A DNA stretch of 64,000 nucleotides from Plotosus lineatus. Lineage: Eukaryota > Chordata > Actinopteri > Siluriformes > Plotosidae. Below, one piece after another: positions 33,068 to 44,730 of the stretch (positions are counted from its first letter, which is position 1; every line of letters begins with the position of its first letter). The notes below the pieces were generated by a model. The model was not told the DNA's origin. It did not search any database and saw only the letters and a list, made by a program, of their open reading frames with translations. Location of the stretch: the NCBI GenBank assembly GCA_024760905.1, contig CM045729.1, positions 60,625,580 through 60,689,579 of the forward strand. The letters run 5' to 3'. Made by a program: the position numbers and the translations under genes.

Positions 33068-34613
33068 CTAGTCCTTCTCAAAAAATTATTGTGATAAAGT
33101 TCATTATTTTCTGTAATGTACTGATAAACATTACACTTTCATATATTTTAGATTCATTACACACAACTGAAGTAGTTCAAGCCTTTTTATTGTTTAATGA
33201 TAATTTTGGCAAAAAAGTAAAGGAAAAAACAAAAATCCCTATCTAAAAAAATTAACATATTTCATCCAACCAATAAAAAAAGTGTTTTTAAAACAAAAAA
33301 AGTCAACCTTCAAATAATTATGTTCAGTTATGCACTCAATACTTGGTCGGGAATCCTTTTGCAGAAATGACTGCTTCAATGCGGCATGGCATGGAAGCAA
33401 TCGGCCTGTGGCACTGCTGAGGGTGTTATGGAGGCCCAGGATGCTTCGAAAGCGGCCTTAAGCTCATCCACAGTGTTGGGTCTGGTGTCTCTCAACTTTC
33501 TCTTCACAATATCGCACAGATTCTCTATGGGGTTCAGGTCAGGAGAGTTGGCAGGCCAATTGAGCACAGTAATACCATGCTCAATAAACCATTTACCAGT
33601 GGTTTTGGCACTGTGAGCAGGTGCCAGGTCGTGCTGTAAAATGAAATCTTCATTCCCATAAAGTTTTTCAGCAGATGGAAGCATGAAGTGCTCCAAAATC
33701 TCCTGATAGCGAGCTGCATTGACCCTGCCCTTGATAAAACACAGTGGACCAACACCAGCAGCTGACATGGCACCCCAGACCATCATTGACTGTGGGTACT
33801 TGACACTGGACTTCAGGCATTTTGGCATTTCCTTGTCCCCAGTCTTCCTCCAGACTCTGGCACCTTGATTTCCAAATGACATGCAAAATTTGCTTTCATC
33901 CAAAAAAAGTACTTTGGACCACTGAGCAACAGTCCAGTGCTGCTTCTCTGTATCCCAGGTCAGGCGCTTCTGCCACTGTTTCTGGTTCAAAAGTGGCTTG
34001 ACCTGGGGAATGCGGCACCTGTAGCCCATTTCCTGCACACACCTGTGCACGGTGGCTCTGGATATTTCTACTCCAGACTCGGTCCACTGCTTCCACAGGT
34101 CCCCCAAGGTCTGGAATCGGCCCTTCGTTCACTTTTTCCTTCCCACAGACGTCCCACTGAGGTGCCTTGATACAGCACTCTGGGAACAGCCTATTCGCTC
34201 AGAGATTTCTTTGTGTCTTACCCTCGTACTTGAGGGTGTCAATAATGGCCTTCTGGACAGCAGTCAGGTCGGCAGTCTTACCCATGATTGCGGTTAAGAG
34301 GAATGAACCAGGCTGGGAGTTTTTAAAAGCCTCGGGAATCTTTTGCAGGTGTTTAGAGTTAATTGGTTGATTCAGATGATTAGGTTAATATCTTGTTTAG
34401 ACTACCTTCTCATGATATGCTAATTTTTTGAGATAGAATTTTGGGTTTTCATGAGCTGTATGCCAAAATCATCAGTATTAAAACAATAAAAGACCTGAAA
34501 TATTTCAGTTGGTGTGCAATGAATCTAAAATATATGAAAGTTTAATTTTTATCAGTACATTACAGAAAATAATGAACTTTATCACAATATGCTAATTTTT
34601 TGAGAAGGAATAG
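33068..34613 (-). mobile_element. Tc1-like DNA transposon, IR/DR type
   Basis: TA duplications lie at 33066-33067 and 34614-34615. Both ends begin CTA[G/T]TCCTTCTCAAAAAATTA. Inverted repeats extend about 200 bp and contain a second, inner copy of the motif (left about 33240-33263, right about 34411-34440), the indirect-repeat/direct-repeat layout known from fish Tc1 elements. It is inserted inside YU copy 1; the homologous site in YU copy 2 (near 43515) is empty. Confidence 0.9.
33376..34285 (-). pseudogene. Tc1-like transposase, frameshifted in the N-terminal domain
   Basis: The DNA-binding start (MGKTADLTAVQKAII, then, after a frameshift, ERIGCSQSAVSRHLSG) is split over frames; the catalytic part is a clean 243-codon frame from 34107 to 33376. 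DDE residues are visible: Asp in VLFLDESKF, Asp in ILQHDLAPAHSAK, Glu in NSPDLNPIENLCD, with 34 residues between the last two as expected for Tc1 (DD34E). The C-terminus is complete. It excises and reinserts its element at TA. The N-terminal damage makes this copy non-autonomous, though otherwise it is well kept. Confidence 0.88.
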
Positions 34614-34805
34614 TACATGTACGTATAAGCCAGTCAGGGGTGTGGGGGTGATCCTACTTCGCGGATTTCGATGGTCGCGTGGGTATCTCGGTCCCAATTA
34701 ACCGCGGACAGTGAGGTGAGAGTGTGCTGACACTGAGAGTGTGTGTTTGATATCAAATATTTCAAAGCACGTCTCCCAGTACGTTGGAAGCCAATTATTG
34801 GACAT

Positions 34806-35151
34806 CAGTGGTGGTCTAGTGGTATAGGGTGCTGGATCGCTGATCCAAAGTTTGGGGGTTCGAGTCCCACTCTCCACAAGGTTGTCACTGTCCCCCCAAG
34901 TGCAGCTAACTGGGTTATCAAAGGCGGGCCATGTCTCTCACTGTCTATGGTGAGAGGCATGTAAAAGAACCATTGCTGACTTTCGTAAAGAGTAGCTGCA
35001 AAGTCTTCAGCGTGTTTCTGTCCCTTGCTAAAAAAGGGTTGTGACAGGAAGGGCATCCAACGTAAAAACCTCTGCCAAATCAAACGTGCGAATCAGATGA
35101 TTCGCTGTGCCGACTCCCAAGTAAAAAAAAGGGAAAAAGCCGAAAGGAAGA
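34806..35151 (+). repeat. tRNA-headed SINE (copy S4)
   Basis: Complete: CAGTGGTGGTCTAGTGGTAT, B box GGTTCGAGTCC, core, GACAGGAAGGGCATCCAACG, GATTCGCTGTGCCGACTCCC, tail GGGAAAAAGCCGAAAGGAAG. Only a weak GACAT repeat flanks it. Confidence 0.85.
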
Positions 35152-35256
35152 CAGACATATATTCACAAACAAGTTACAGAAAAATGCTGATCTCAAATTT
35201 GTATTTTTAGAAAACAAAAGGAGTTTGCCAAAACTTGTGTGTATATGTATATAATA

Positions 35257-35258
<2 letters not shown>

Positions 35259-35327
<69 letters not shown>
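35259..35327. repeat. (GT)n microsatellite
   Basis: About 34 GT units. Confidence 0.97.
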
Positions 35328-35331
<4 letters not shown>

Positions 35332-35339
35332 TGTAATTT

Positions 35340-36229
35340 TTCTTTATTAAGACCTTTATCTTTTTCTCATTCTTGCCTGACATGGAGTAAGTGTGTGCTT
35401 ACAATTTTCTCTGGGATCAGTAAATTATTCTGATTTCATGGGGAGGTCTGCTTTTAGGCAATGCATAAATAATATTAATCTTGCTATCATGGCAAAAATA
35501 TCTTTTCCACTGTTAATTTTGAATACAGAGCGCTATTTCAATTTTCCTGTCAGTATAGACACAGAACACATGCAAGCTACACCCCGAAATTAATGATAGC
35601 AATTGGTCATGTTTGTTTCATATTAAAAACACTTCTTGATGAGTGCAACTGTTTTTTACTTCCTTCTTTAGTATAGGTTTTAGCCCAATTTCAGATAATC
35701 ATTTAGTCAAAGAATAAAACATTCATTCAATATCTTCTAAAATTTGGTTTTTTTTTTTAGAAAATTCATAAATGTCTATATTGGATTCATGGCATGTTCT
35801 TAAACTTTCGATTCGTTGGCTGCAGTGTCTTTAATCCCCTCGTCTATGTCTAATACTATGTAAGTTGATAAGATGTCTAAGTTGCTATAATTAGCATAAT
35901 TAAACATCCTTTAAATAGCCATAAAAAAACACACAGGAGTATTTTCACTGAGAAATATTCCTGAAGACAAGCGTGCTGGAATCTAAAAGGAGGAAGAATT
36001 TTATCTCTGAGCTCTTTCTAAAATGTCCCTATGGCCAAAAAAGCCCAGGACTCAGTGTATGACCATGTGGCTGTACCTGGTTGGAATATCGGTTATGGGC
36101 CTGCGGTACCAGCTTAAAATGTTGCACAGCTCAATGTTAACAGCTCTTGGTAGCTGAAAATGGCTTAGAAGTTAGTCTTAAAAGAAATCTGAAAGCTCTT
36201 TCATGTTCATAGCCTCCTTTTGTCTGCAA
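35340..36229. other. No recognised gene
   Basis: AT-rich unique-looking sequence; nothing can be supported. Confidence 0.4.
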
Positions 36230-36335
36230 TGGCCTGTCGAGCTGTCTAGGGTGTACTCTGCCTTGAGTCGGCTAAGGCATCAGTCTCTCTGCAACCCTAA
36301 TTAGAATTACAGTTCAAAAAATGAATGAATGAAAG
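36230..36335 (+). repeat. V-SINE-like 3' tail with (AATG)n
   Basis: GCAATGGCCTGTCGAGCTGT, GGGTGTACTCTGCCTTGAGT, CAACCCTAATTAGAATTA, then AATGAATGAATG. This is the tail end only. Confidence 0.6.
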
Positions 36336-37394
36336 ATTATTTGTAGCTAAAACCAAATTGCAGAAAAGAAAATGTGTCATTCCGAGAACTTTTGTGAAAA
36401 GTGGAAAATTTAGGGATAAATTTTGGTCGGTGAATGAGGCCCCCTGCATATCATGCCGCGTTAAAATGATGGCTATTAACTTGTATTTCTGCTGATTGCT
36501 GTGTCTTCCGACTTTCACTGTAGTTATTCCCGCAATTTATTCCAACAAATAAGAAAAGCTGAAGTCTGTGATCATTCATAAGCCAGCACAACCCACAACT
36601 GTATGAATTCTATGTCAACTCTTTGGCACTACAATGAAAAGGGGCATAATGCTGCATTTCCTTCTTATTCCATACTTCTGTAGTCATTCACATCACACTA
36701 TGATGTTTGTCTACTTTAGTCTGATCTGCAGTTAGCATAATACTCAAAGGTGATTGAGTGGGCTGGTACTTTTCAGTAAAGTGCTGCAGGGTCATCGTAG
36801 ATCCCTCTGAAGTGTTTACATAGACCTCTTGTGTTTCTTTTCAGTCTTCTCTAGCAGCTTGTGCTAAGATAAATATTGCCCTATGCAGAGTGCACTCTGA
36901 GGGCCAGACAGAAGCATGCCTCTGCTCGTCGAACAATATTTACAAGAGCACCAAGAGGACTTAAACAAGTGTGTGAACAAAAACATGATGGATTTAGTTT
37001 CAGCTGAAGTGCTGAACATTTTGGAGTGCATTTCTGGACTGAAACATATGTACTGCACAAAATGAACATATACATATCATACGTGATAAAGGGGAACCTT
37101 GTTGACTTTGTTATATTTTTATGTCTAGTGTATAGATTCTGCAATGATACAATAAAGATGTGAACTGAGTGGTTTCAGGTTGCAGACAGTCTAATTTGTG
37201 TGCGTATTGCATTTTATGGGCAGCATTAAAATAAACAAACCTGGTACGGATGTAGTAAGTACATAGCATGAACTTGAAAACTATACGTTGATCCATATTG
37301 ACCATGCCCCACCACATTTATTAAATTTACAGGACTTGCTGTGGTCTTCATTTTCTCATCTGATGAGGAAAAACAAGGCATGTGTTGGCATAGT

Positions 37395-37560
37395 AGTCAG
37401 CAATACTTTCTTTCCACAGTCCCAAGACATGTGCATTAGGCTAATCGGCTTCTTTCTATACAACAGGAGGCTTGCAACCCTCTCAGGTAAAAAACATGCA
37501 AAAACAGTGCAGCAGAAACAATTATAGTGGCCGCAATGCACACAAGATAGATGGATGGAG
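37395..37560 (+). repeat. V-SINE-like body fragment
   Basis: TTTCCACAGTCCCAAGACAT, GCATTAGGCTAATCGGC, then a decayed body ending AGATAGATGGATGGAG. No head and no coding content. The intervals 36340-37394 and 37565-38696 show nothing else I can support except a (GT)n array at 37975-38011. Confidence 0.5.
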
Positions 37561-37971
37561 GAAAAGGAATTATGTTTTGAAACAGCTGATGTAAAAACAA
37601 ATTATAATTGTCAGAATAATATTATATGCAGGGAATTTTTTTTTTTTAAGTTCGCCCCTCTCGCAGGTGCCGATGGTACAGTTGGATATGTTTAAATGCA
37701 TAAGTATAGACATTGTTTTGTTTTGATTGTAGCAGCCGCCGCCACGCCTCCCTGAATCTGGGTTAATTGCTTTCTGAGTATGTACGTTCATTGGCCAAGT
37801 TCATCAACGTCACATGCCTAAAAACATGTACATTTCCACAAGTGCGCATTTAAGCTGAAGATCTAGAAAGATTGAGACCTAGTCTGCATTTTGGATTAGT
37901 TATTTACAGAAGTTACAAGTCAAATATTTAATATTCGAAGGAAAATTTTGAACAATATTAGGTGTGAGAAA

Positions 37972-38014
<43 letters not shown>

Positions 38015-38760
38015 AGCGTGTTGCAGCTCTTGGAAGTAAGGTAGGTAGTTTGGTTACACAGCACTAAGGAGGTAAGACGTTCATTCTATGGAGACGTTAT
38101 ATAAATTTAGTAGGTGCATACAGATTGTTGTACAACGCAAAGGAATTTTACAGAGGAAATTCTGTCGCATAATCTATTGGTGTTTTTTTAATATATTTAT
38201 TATTGAAAAATAAGACTGTTTGAGTCTTCACTGCCTCTAAAGCCACAAGTCATCGACACCGGCTGGACTATCCTCCCTCCCATAATATTAAACAGTAATC
38301 ATGATTTGATATAAAAGTAGTATCCAGGAAAGGCCTAGTCTTTGAGGAGCAAAGAATCATGTATGAGAAAATTACTGAAATGCTTCAAAACCATGTTCAC
38401 AGATACTGCGGGATTTCACCCCTACTATGAATAATATCAATACATGGTTCAAGGAATAAGGGGGAATTTCTGTGTATAAAGGGAAAACAAATTATAAAGC
38501 GCATCAAATTAAGCTGAACGTTCATGATTTCCAATCTTTTCAGTCGGCATTGCATCAACGAATGTCATTATTTTCTAGTTGTTATAACCACGTGGGCTTA
38601 GATTATTTCAGCAAAACATTTTTAGTACTACTATAAAAATTTAAATCCACAAATGCAACTTTACTGGATAAAAGAATGGTGTTTGCTAACTGTGTCTAAT
38701 ATCCCCATTTCACTGGAGCGGGGCAGGCTCGCTGAAGCAAAAATTTAGTCATCCTCCAAC

Positions 38761-39175
38761 ATTCCTCAGTCATTCCGTGTCCTTCTGTATGATTCCGAAT
38801 GTTTTCCTCCGCTTCCGGCAAACCAAAATCTTCCGCGAACAAAAAATTTTCCGACAATGTTCCCTTTGGTTCCACAGTCCTTCCACAAACATTCCATCAT
38901 TTCCTTAAACGTTCCGCGATGTTTCCTTTTATTCAGCAAGTGTTCCGAGATCATTCCGCGAGCATTCCCCCCCCTTCCATATGGTCAAAAGCGGCCATGG
39001 AACATTTACGTTCATCTACGGATCCCCACGGAATACTTTCAGAAGGCGCGGAATACATACGGAACAATAGAGAAACACTGCGTAATTACTGTAGACAGTA
39101 CACGAAACAAAGCGGAACGTTTGTGAAATGGTTGCAGATAGCACGGAAGACTTGTGGAACTCTCGCGGAAGTCAC
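38761..39175. repeat. Subterminal TTCCG/CGGAA array, left
   Basis: Eight TTCCG words on plus lie between 38761 and 38985, then six CGGAA words to 39175, so the motif changes orientation. The array opens with a 20-base sequence, ATTCCTCAGTCATTCCGTGT (38761-38780), repeated exactly at 42714-42733. Such arrays can be transposase binding sites. Confidence 0.7.
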
Positions 39176-39534
39176 TTCCACTATAAATACAGGCGAGCAA
39201 GACAAGGAGCCATTCATTTCAAGAGATGCCACGATGCTGAAAGCCAAGCGAAAGACATCCACCAAGAGGCCATGGTCTCTAACGCCTGAAACCCCACTGG
39301 AAGAGCCTTCTCAGGAAGCCGAGGTTGACGCCGAGCTGGATGTCGCTTTCGCGCCCAGATCGCTGTGGAGAACAAAAAGTCACGTGTCCACATAAAGCTC
39401 ACTAACAATGAGGAGTAGGCCATGGTGGAGTTTATCCAGGCGAAGGAGTGCTTGTCCAACAAGAAACTCCGGTCCTAAACGAACAAAGCACTCAAGGCCA
39501 AGCTCCGGGCTGATCAGGGCTCACGCATTGGAAA

Positions 39535-41341
39535 CCCTCTTCTACATGTAAGAGATGGCATCTCAAGCAGAAAAAGCAGCGATATTAGGGCACCAAAGTG
39601 AGCTATACAAGATAACGAAGCGGTTATGTGCAAAGTTCCGTAACAACAGCAACGCACCTGTGAAGGACAAGCAAGGAAGACTTCTTACAACCAAGGGGGA
39701 CCAAGAGAGGTGCTAGGCCGAACATTTCCAAGAAGTCTTGAACCAACCTGACCCTACAACTACAGCTGATGTTCAACCTGTAGGTCTTGAGCTCAACATT
39801 CCAATTGACCCACCTGACCTGCATGAGATCGAAGGAGTTATCAAAGCATTGAAGAATGGGAAGGCACCAGGGCCTGACTTACTATGCCCGGAATTCTTCA
39901 AGGCAAACCCAGCCTTATCAGCGAAGATCCTCTTCGATGTTTTTGAAGCCATATGGAACTGTGGCGATGTTCCAACAGACTGGAAGCAAGGGATAATCAT
40001 CAAAATTCCTTAGAAAGGAACGCTCACTGACTGCAACAACTGGCGAGGAATAACTCTACTCTCGGGACCAGCAAAAATTCTTGGCAAAATCAATCAATAA
40101 ATCTACAATAGAATATGTAGTGCAGTAGACAGTCATCTTTGCCAAAACCAAGTTGGATTTTGTAAAGGGAGGCGCTGTGTGGACCACATATTTGCTCTGA
40201 GGAATATTATTGTGCAATGTGCTGAGTGGCAACGAGGGCTGTACATAAACTTCATTGACTTTATGAAGGCATTTGATAGCGTACACAGAGACACCCTCTG
40301 GAAGATCCTAGAGGCTTATGGCGTCCCTGAAACTCTCAGGAACATCATCAAGAGCTATTACAACAGCTTTTCTTGCTGTGTTGGTAGCAGCAACATTATG
40401 TTTGACGTGAAAACGGGAGTACGTCAGGGTTGTGTCCTATCAACCTTGCTTTTCAACCTCGTGATTGATTGGGTCATGTGCCGCACAACCGAGGACAAGA
40501 AGAGAGGAATTAGGTGGACTTTGCTGACAACCCTTGAAGATCTTGATTACGCTGATGACTTAGCTCTCCTTGCTCATTCGCATAAGGACCTCCAAGAGAA
40601 GACAGACAGGCTTACATTCTTTGCACCTCAGGTGGGATTAAGAGTCAACACAGAGAAAACTGAAGTACTGGCTCTGAACATCCCCAACCCTAACCCCATT
40701 ACTCTTGGAGAGGATAACCTTCGGTACATTGACACATTTTCTTACCTGGGCAGTATTGTCACTAAAGAAGGAGGTGCAGACGAGGATATCAAGAGCAGAT
40801 TGACCAAAGCCAGGACAGACTTCTGGATGTTGAACAACGTGTGCAAATCCTCAAAATACAGTGTAGCAACAAAGCTGAAACTGTACAAGAGCTGCGTCAT
40901 CTCAACTCTTCTTTACGGTGCTGAGTGCTGGCGGATGACTGATGCTGACGTAGACAAAGTAAATGTTTTCCATACAAAGAACCTACGCAGAATCCTAAGA
41001 ATCTTCTGGCCTTCAACAATCGCAAACGATGTCCTCATGGAATGGTGTGACAGTGAGCATGTGTCAAGAACAATCAAGAAACGAAGATGGACCTGGGTTG
41101 GTCACGTGTTACGCCAGGAACCAGATTCTCTTCGTACTGCGCTACATTGGACACCTGAGGGGAAACGACATCAGGGCAGGCCGAAGACAACATGGAGGCG
41201 TACAGTGGAAGCCGAAATGAAAACATTTTGCAAATCGTGGGGACAAGTGAGACAGATGGCAGATGACCGCGATGAGTGGAGGAAGTTTGTTGCTGCCCTA
41301 TGTGCCACCCAGCATAACAGGCAGTAAGTAAGTAAAAGTAA
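39535..41341 (+). mobile_element. APE-type LINE, 5'-truncated, inserted in the MADF gene
   Basis: A perfect 10-bp target duplication, GCATTGGAAA, lies at 39525-39534 and 41342-41351. The 3' end is a short (AGTA)n tail (about 41323-41340). The copy begins just before the RT. Removing it rejoins the MADF coding sequence in frame at SRIG/KTEAE, which confirms the borders. Confidence 0.9.
39738..41327 (+). pseudogene. LINE reverse transcriptase (in the MADF element)
   Basis: A first frame (39738-40013) has EIEGVIKALKNGKAPGPDLL, CPEFFKAN and VPTDWKQGIIIKIP; a stop at 40011-40013 and a second near 40098 precede the long 382-codon frame 40179-41327. That frame carries LYINFIDFMKAFDSVHRDTL (motif A Asp), GVRQGCVLSTLLFNLVIDWV, LDYADDLALLAHSHKDLQ (motif C YADD), FSYLGSIVTKEGG, and the C-terminal ALHWTPEGKRHQGRPKTTWR. 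The endonuclease is missing through truncation. Clade not settled by eye (I/Nimb-like or related). Confidence 0.85.
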
Positions 41342-42713
41342 GCATTGGAAAGACTGAAGCTGAAACAATGGTTCCATAGCGTTGCACGAGGCTGGGAAAG
41401 CTTAGACGATGGAAGTCAGGGCAAGCTGATCTCAACCTGTCACAGAGGGACTGGTGGATCCACGATAGCTTCAGCTTCCTATGTCCATACATAGTCGAGG
41501 TTCAGCGGAGGAATGTGGTCTCTCTCAAGCTGAAGGCTGCTGCTGGCTCCAGCGGTTCCACGCCCACCTTCACTGCCATCAACGCCGGAGGGGTCACAGG
41601 ACAGTGGACATATGGACCTGGCAGAAAAGGCAACACCCATCAGCCTCCTCCACGCTACGCCTACCACCGCAGCATCCAGGTCCGCCTCGGCAAGGTCTGG
41701 AGCTCCAACCTCCAGCCTTGACAACAGAGCTGACCACATTCTCGCAGTAGTCAAACAGCTGGTGAACCAGAGAAAGGAGGTACGGACAGCCGATGAGTCC
41801 GAGAGGGTGACTACCTAAACCGTTGTACAGGCATGCGAAATTGAAAATCCAAGAACTGCTGAACGAATGCTTGGACAGAGCTGAAGCCTTGATGACGCAG
41901 CCGCAGGAACAATCACCTCTTGCGCAGCAGCAGTCGCAGCAGCTCCAGCCTCCTCAGCAGCATTCGCAGCAATACCACCAGCAGCTTCGACCACCACCTC
42001 TGCAACACCAGTGGCATCAGCAGCATTAGTGGTTGCCCCACCGACGCTGTGGACCACGCAGCTGTCAGGTCCACCTGTGCCTGTTTGGGGACCTCAAGAC
42101 GCAAGGTGGGAAACACCACCGTGCCCACAACAATCAACATCATCTGCAGGTGAGCATCAACCACAACCCAGCAGACCAGTCAGTTGCCCTCCGGTTACAT
42201 GCACATCGACGCCTGTAACCACCCCTGCGGCTAGAGAGAGAAGTGGAAATGAGCCCAGCATGTTCAGCCTTTCCAGTGTGTTCAGGCAATGTTGTGGTGA
42301 TTTAGAGGACTCCACCTGTGAACCGTGAGAATTTTTTTTTTTTTTTTTTCAATCTATTAAATTATTCCAGTTCATTCACTTTATGGGTTGGACTTGTGTG
42401 CATGTTTTTTTGTCTGGAATGATTTATTGAGGTGCAAATAAAGGGAACATCTTGACATTATTAAACATATTAACATGTTAAATTTTAAATTTATTGTAAA
42501 TTATAAACATATTGTAAAATATAAACATATAGTACTTTACAAAGATATTGTAAATTACAAACATATTGTAAATTTATTGTACATTATAAACATATAGTAC
42601 TTATAGGCAGAATGAGCTTCCTTGGTCGAATCCGCGTATTTATAGGCGGAATCAGAAGCAAATCCTTTGATCTTGGCAGATTTTTCCCGTGTTGAAACGT
42701 GGTTACGCAGGGT

Positions 42714-43016
42714 ATTCCTCAGTCATTCCGTGTTCAACATAAACGTTCCGCTTTCAATACACGTGTTCCACAATCATTCGGTAGGTCATCCTTCTGAAAT
42801 TGAGTAGTGCCATAGTCGTTCCTTGAGTGTTCCGTGCTTTTTCGTGAACGTTCCGTGAATTATCTGAAGGTCTTCCTTTGCAAGCCGCACTGGTTCCGAA
42901 AGTAATCCGTGTGCTTTTACGCATGTATTCCGACATTGTACGTGGTCTTTCTATGTCTGTTCCACACATTCCGTGAACGTTCCGAAGGTGTTCTGAAGGT
43001 ACAATTTTCCGTAGGT
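42714..43016. repeat. Subterminal TTCCG array, right
   Basis: About nine TTCCG words, all on plus, many as GTTCCGTGAAC or ACGTTCCG. It begins with the same 20-base sequence as the left array. AT-rich short repeats (ATTGTAAATTATAAACATA-like) fill 42470-42605 just inside it. Confidence 0.7.
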
Positions 43017-43182
43017 TTTTTACCCATTTTTTTTGTGTAAAAATGCCGAAGCAACTCCGTAGAGTGTGTTCCACACCTTTCCACCACTATAATTGCATTC
43101 CACACTCCAGTAAAATGGGGGCATAAAAGCACTGCCTCCCTGTGGAAAGTGTAAGCATTTATGTGGTCGGATGAATCAGTGT

Positions 43183-43189
43183 GTATATA

Positions 43190-43245
<56 letters not shown>
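43183..43245. repeat. (GT)n(AT)n microsatellite
   Basis: GT units are followed by about 20 AT units. Confidence 0.95.
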
Positions 43246-43247
<2 letters not shown>

Positions 43248-43669
43248 GTGTTTTTGGAAGAAATGTACATTTCTGCAGTATGGGGTTGTGTTAGTGTCTT
43301 TGACAAAGGTAACCTGAAATTCCCTCATGGCAGCATTACAGTTCATTGAGGTTTTAGAGCATCAGCTTTTCCAGGGAGGCCCATGCATACTTCAAGACAT
43401 CACAAAGCATACAGGGATGCCTCATTTTCCGTGGTTAATTGAGACCGAGACCCCCCTGTGACCATCGAATTCCGTGAAGTAGGATCGACCCCCCCTCCGA
43501 CTGACGTATACGTTTATGTATATGTGTATATAATATCACTAAATACATATTTAATGCTATAAATGCTTATAAGAAGAATTATACATTCAAAAATAATGCA
43601 TAAGATGTAAATAAAATATAAATACACACGCAGACCATCATCATCATCATCATCATCATCATCTTCTTC

Positions 43670-44730
43670 CACTTAGTCCAGGGTCGGGTCGCGGGAGCAG
43701 CAACCTAAGCAAAGAGGTCCAGACGTCCTTCTCCCGAGCCACTTCCTCCAATTCTCCCGGGGGGGACACCGAGGTGGTCCCAGACAAGCCGAGAGACATA
43801 GTCTCTCCAGCGTGTTCTAGGTCGACCCCGGGGTCTCTTCCCAGTTGGACATGCCTGAAACACCACACTAGGGAGGCGTCCAGGGGGCATTCTGACCAGA
43901 TGCCCGAGCCACCTCAACTGGCCCCTCTCAATGCGGAGGAGCAGCGGATCTACTCCGAGCTCTCCCCGGATGGCGGACCGTCTCACCTTTATCTCTAAGG
44001 GAGAACCCCGCCACCCGGCGCAGGAAGCTCATTTCAGCCGCTTGTATCTGTGATCTTGTTCTTTCGGTCATTACCCAAAGCTCGTGACTATAGGTGAGGG
44101 TTGGAACATAGCTTGACTAGTAAATTGAGAGCTTCGCCTTGCGGCTCAGCTCCTTCTTCACCACGACAGACTGGTACAGGCACGGCTTAGCAGCAGAGGC
44201 TGCAGCGATCCATCTGTCAATCTCTCGCTCCATCCTTCCCTCACTCGTAAACAAGACCCCAAGATACTTAAACTCCTCCACTTGGGGCAGGACCTCATTC
44301 CCGACCCGGAGTGTGCATTCCACCATTGTCCGACTGAGAACCATGGCCTCAGACTTGGAGGTACTAATCTTCATCCCGGCGGCTTCGCACTCGGCTGCGA
44401 ATTGCTCCAATGAGAGCTAGAGGTCCCGACTTGCTGAAGCCAAAAGGACAACATCATCCGCAAAAAGCAGAGACGAGATCCGATGGCCACCAAACAAGAA
44501 CCCTCATCGCCTCGACTGCGCCTAGAAATTCTGTCCATAAAAATTATGAACAGAATCGGTGACAAAGGACAGCCTTGGCGGACTCCAACTCCCACCGGAA
44601 ACGAATTCGACCTGCTGTTACCAATACGGACCAAACTCTGGCGCCGGTGATACAGCGACCGAATAGCTCGTAGCAACGGGTCCGGAACGCCGTACTCTCG
44701 GAGCACGCCCCACAAGATCGTTTGAGGGAC
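43670..44730 (-). pseudogene. LINE E1 reverse transcriptase C-terminal half
   Basis: It is spread over several frames: [40 protein letters not shown] (RT motif B), a decayed YADD region (44440-44480), SKSEAMVLSRTMVECTLRVG, VLPQVEEFKYLGVLFTSEGR, VVVKKELSRKAKLSIY, and the C-terminal ERGQLRWLGHLVRMPPGRLP, TGKRPRGRPRTRWRDYVSRL. Domain order is normal; the N-terminal RT is missing. Confidence 0.8.

Larger units (their letters stand above)
32112..34716. mobile_element. Miniature DNA element YU, copy 1, split by element V and a Tc1 element
   Basis: The left end CAGGGATCCCTTGTTACTTC follows a TA (32110-32111). The right portion, reversed, contains CCGCGGTTAATTGGGACC and CGCGAAGTAGGATCACCCCC. Without its two insertions it is about 0.5 kb. 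The right terminus has drifted and is placed only approximately. Ends and TA target suggest a Tigger/mariner-type miniature element related to W1. Confidence 0.65.
39234..42328 (+). pseudogene. MADF/Myb-SANT-like protein gene of the Harbinger-like element
   Basis: A TATAAAT box at 39183 precedes an ATG at 39234 (MLKAKRKTSTKRPWSLTPE). After a frameshift near 39385 the MADF start follows: VHIKLTNNEE, AMVEFIQAKECLSNKK, KALKAKLRADQGSRIG. A LINE interrupts; coding resumes at 41352 with KTEAETMVP, RLGKLRRWKSGQ, and the MADF end LSQRDWWIHDSFSFLCPYI, VEVQRRNVVSLKLK. A Ser/Ala/Pro/Gln-rich tail with CAG-type repeats (about 41905-42010) runs to the stop at 42326-42328, and AATAAA lies at 42436. Stops at 39416, 39476 and further shifts show it is dead. 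MADF proteins bind DNA and help Harbinger-type transposases find their sites; that role is inferred. Confidence 0.6.
38700..43123 (+). mobile_element. Harbinger-like DNA transposon carrying a MADF-type gene
   Basis: TAA duplications at 38697-38699 and 43124-43126 fit the 3-bp TWA sites used by PIF/Harbinger elements. Left end TATCCCCATTTCACTGGAG; right end reversed TGCCCCCATTTTACTGGAG: 16 of 19 bases agree. Both sides carry arrays of TTCCG or CGGAA words. The only gene inside is MADF/Myb-like, the type of second protein such elements encode; no DDE nuclease is visible in the 4.4 kb. A LINE splits it at 39535-41341. The superfamily call is inferred from target site and gene type. Confidence 0.6.

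Noticed and set aside
38799..39395. 198-codon protein beginning in the left TTCCG array
   Set aside because: The first about 145 codons translate the subterminal repeat; the TATA box at 39183 and the ATG at 39234 give a better gene start.
41905..42010. CAG-repeat (polyglutamine) gene
   Set aside because: The repeat belongs to the Ala/Pro/Gln-rich tail of the MADF-type transposon gene; in its coding frame it reads mainly Ala.
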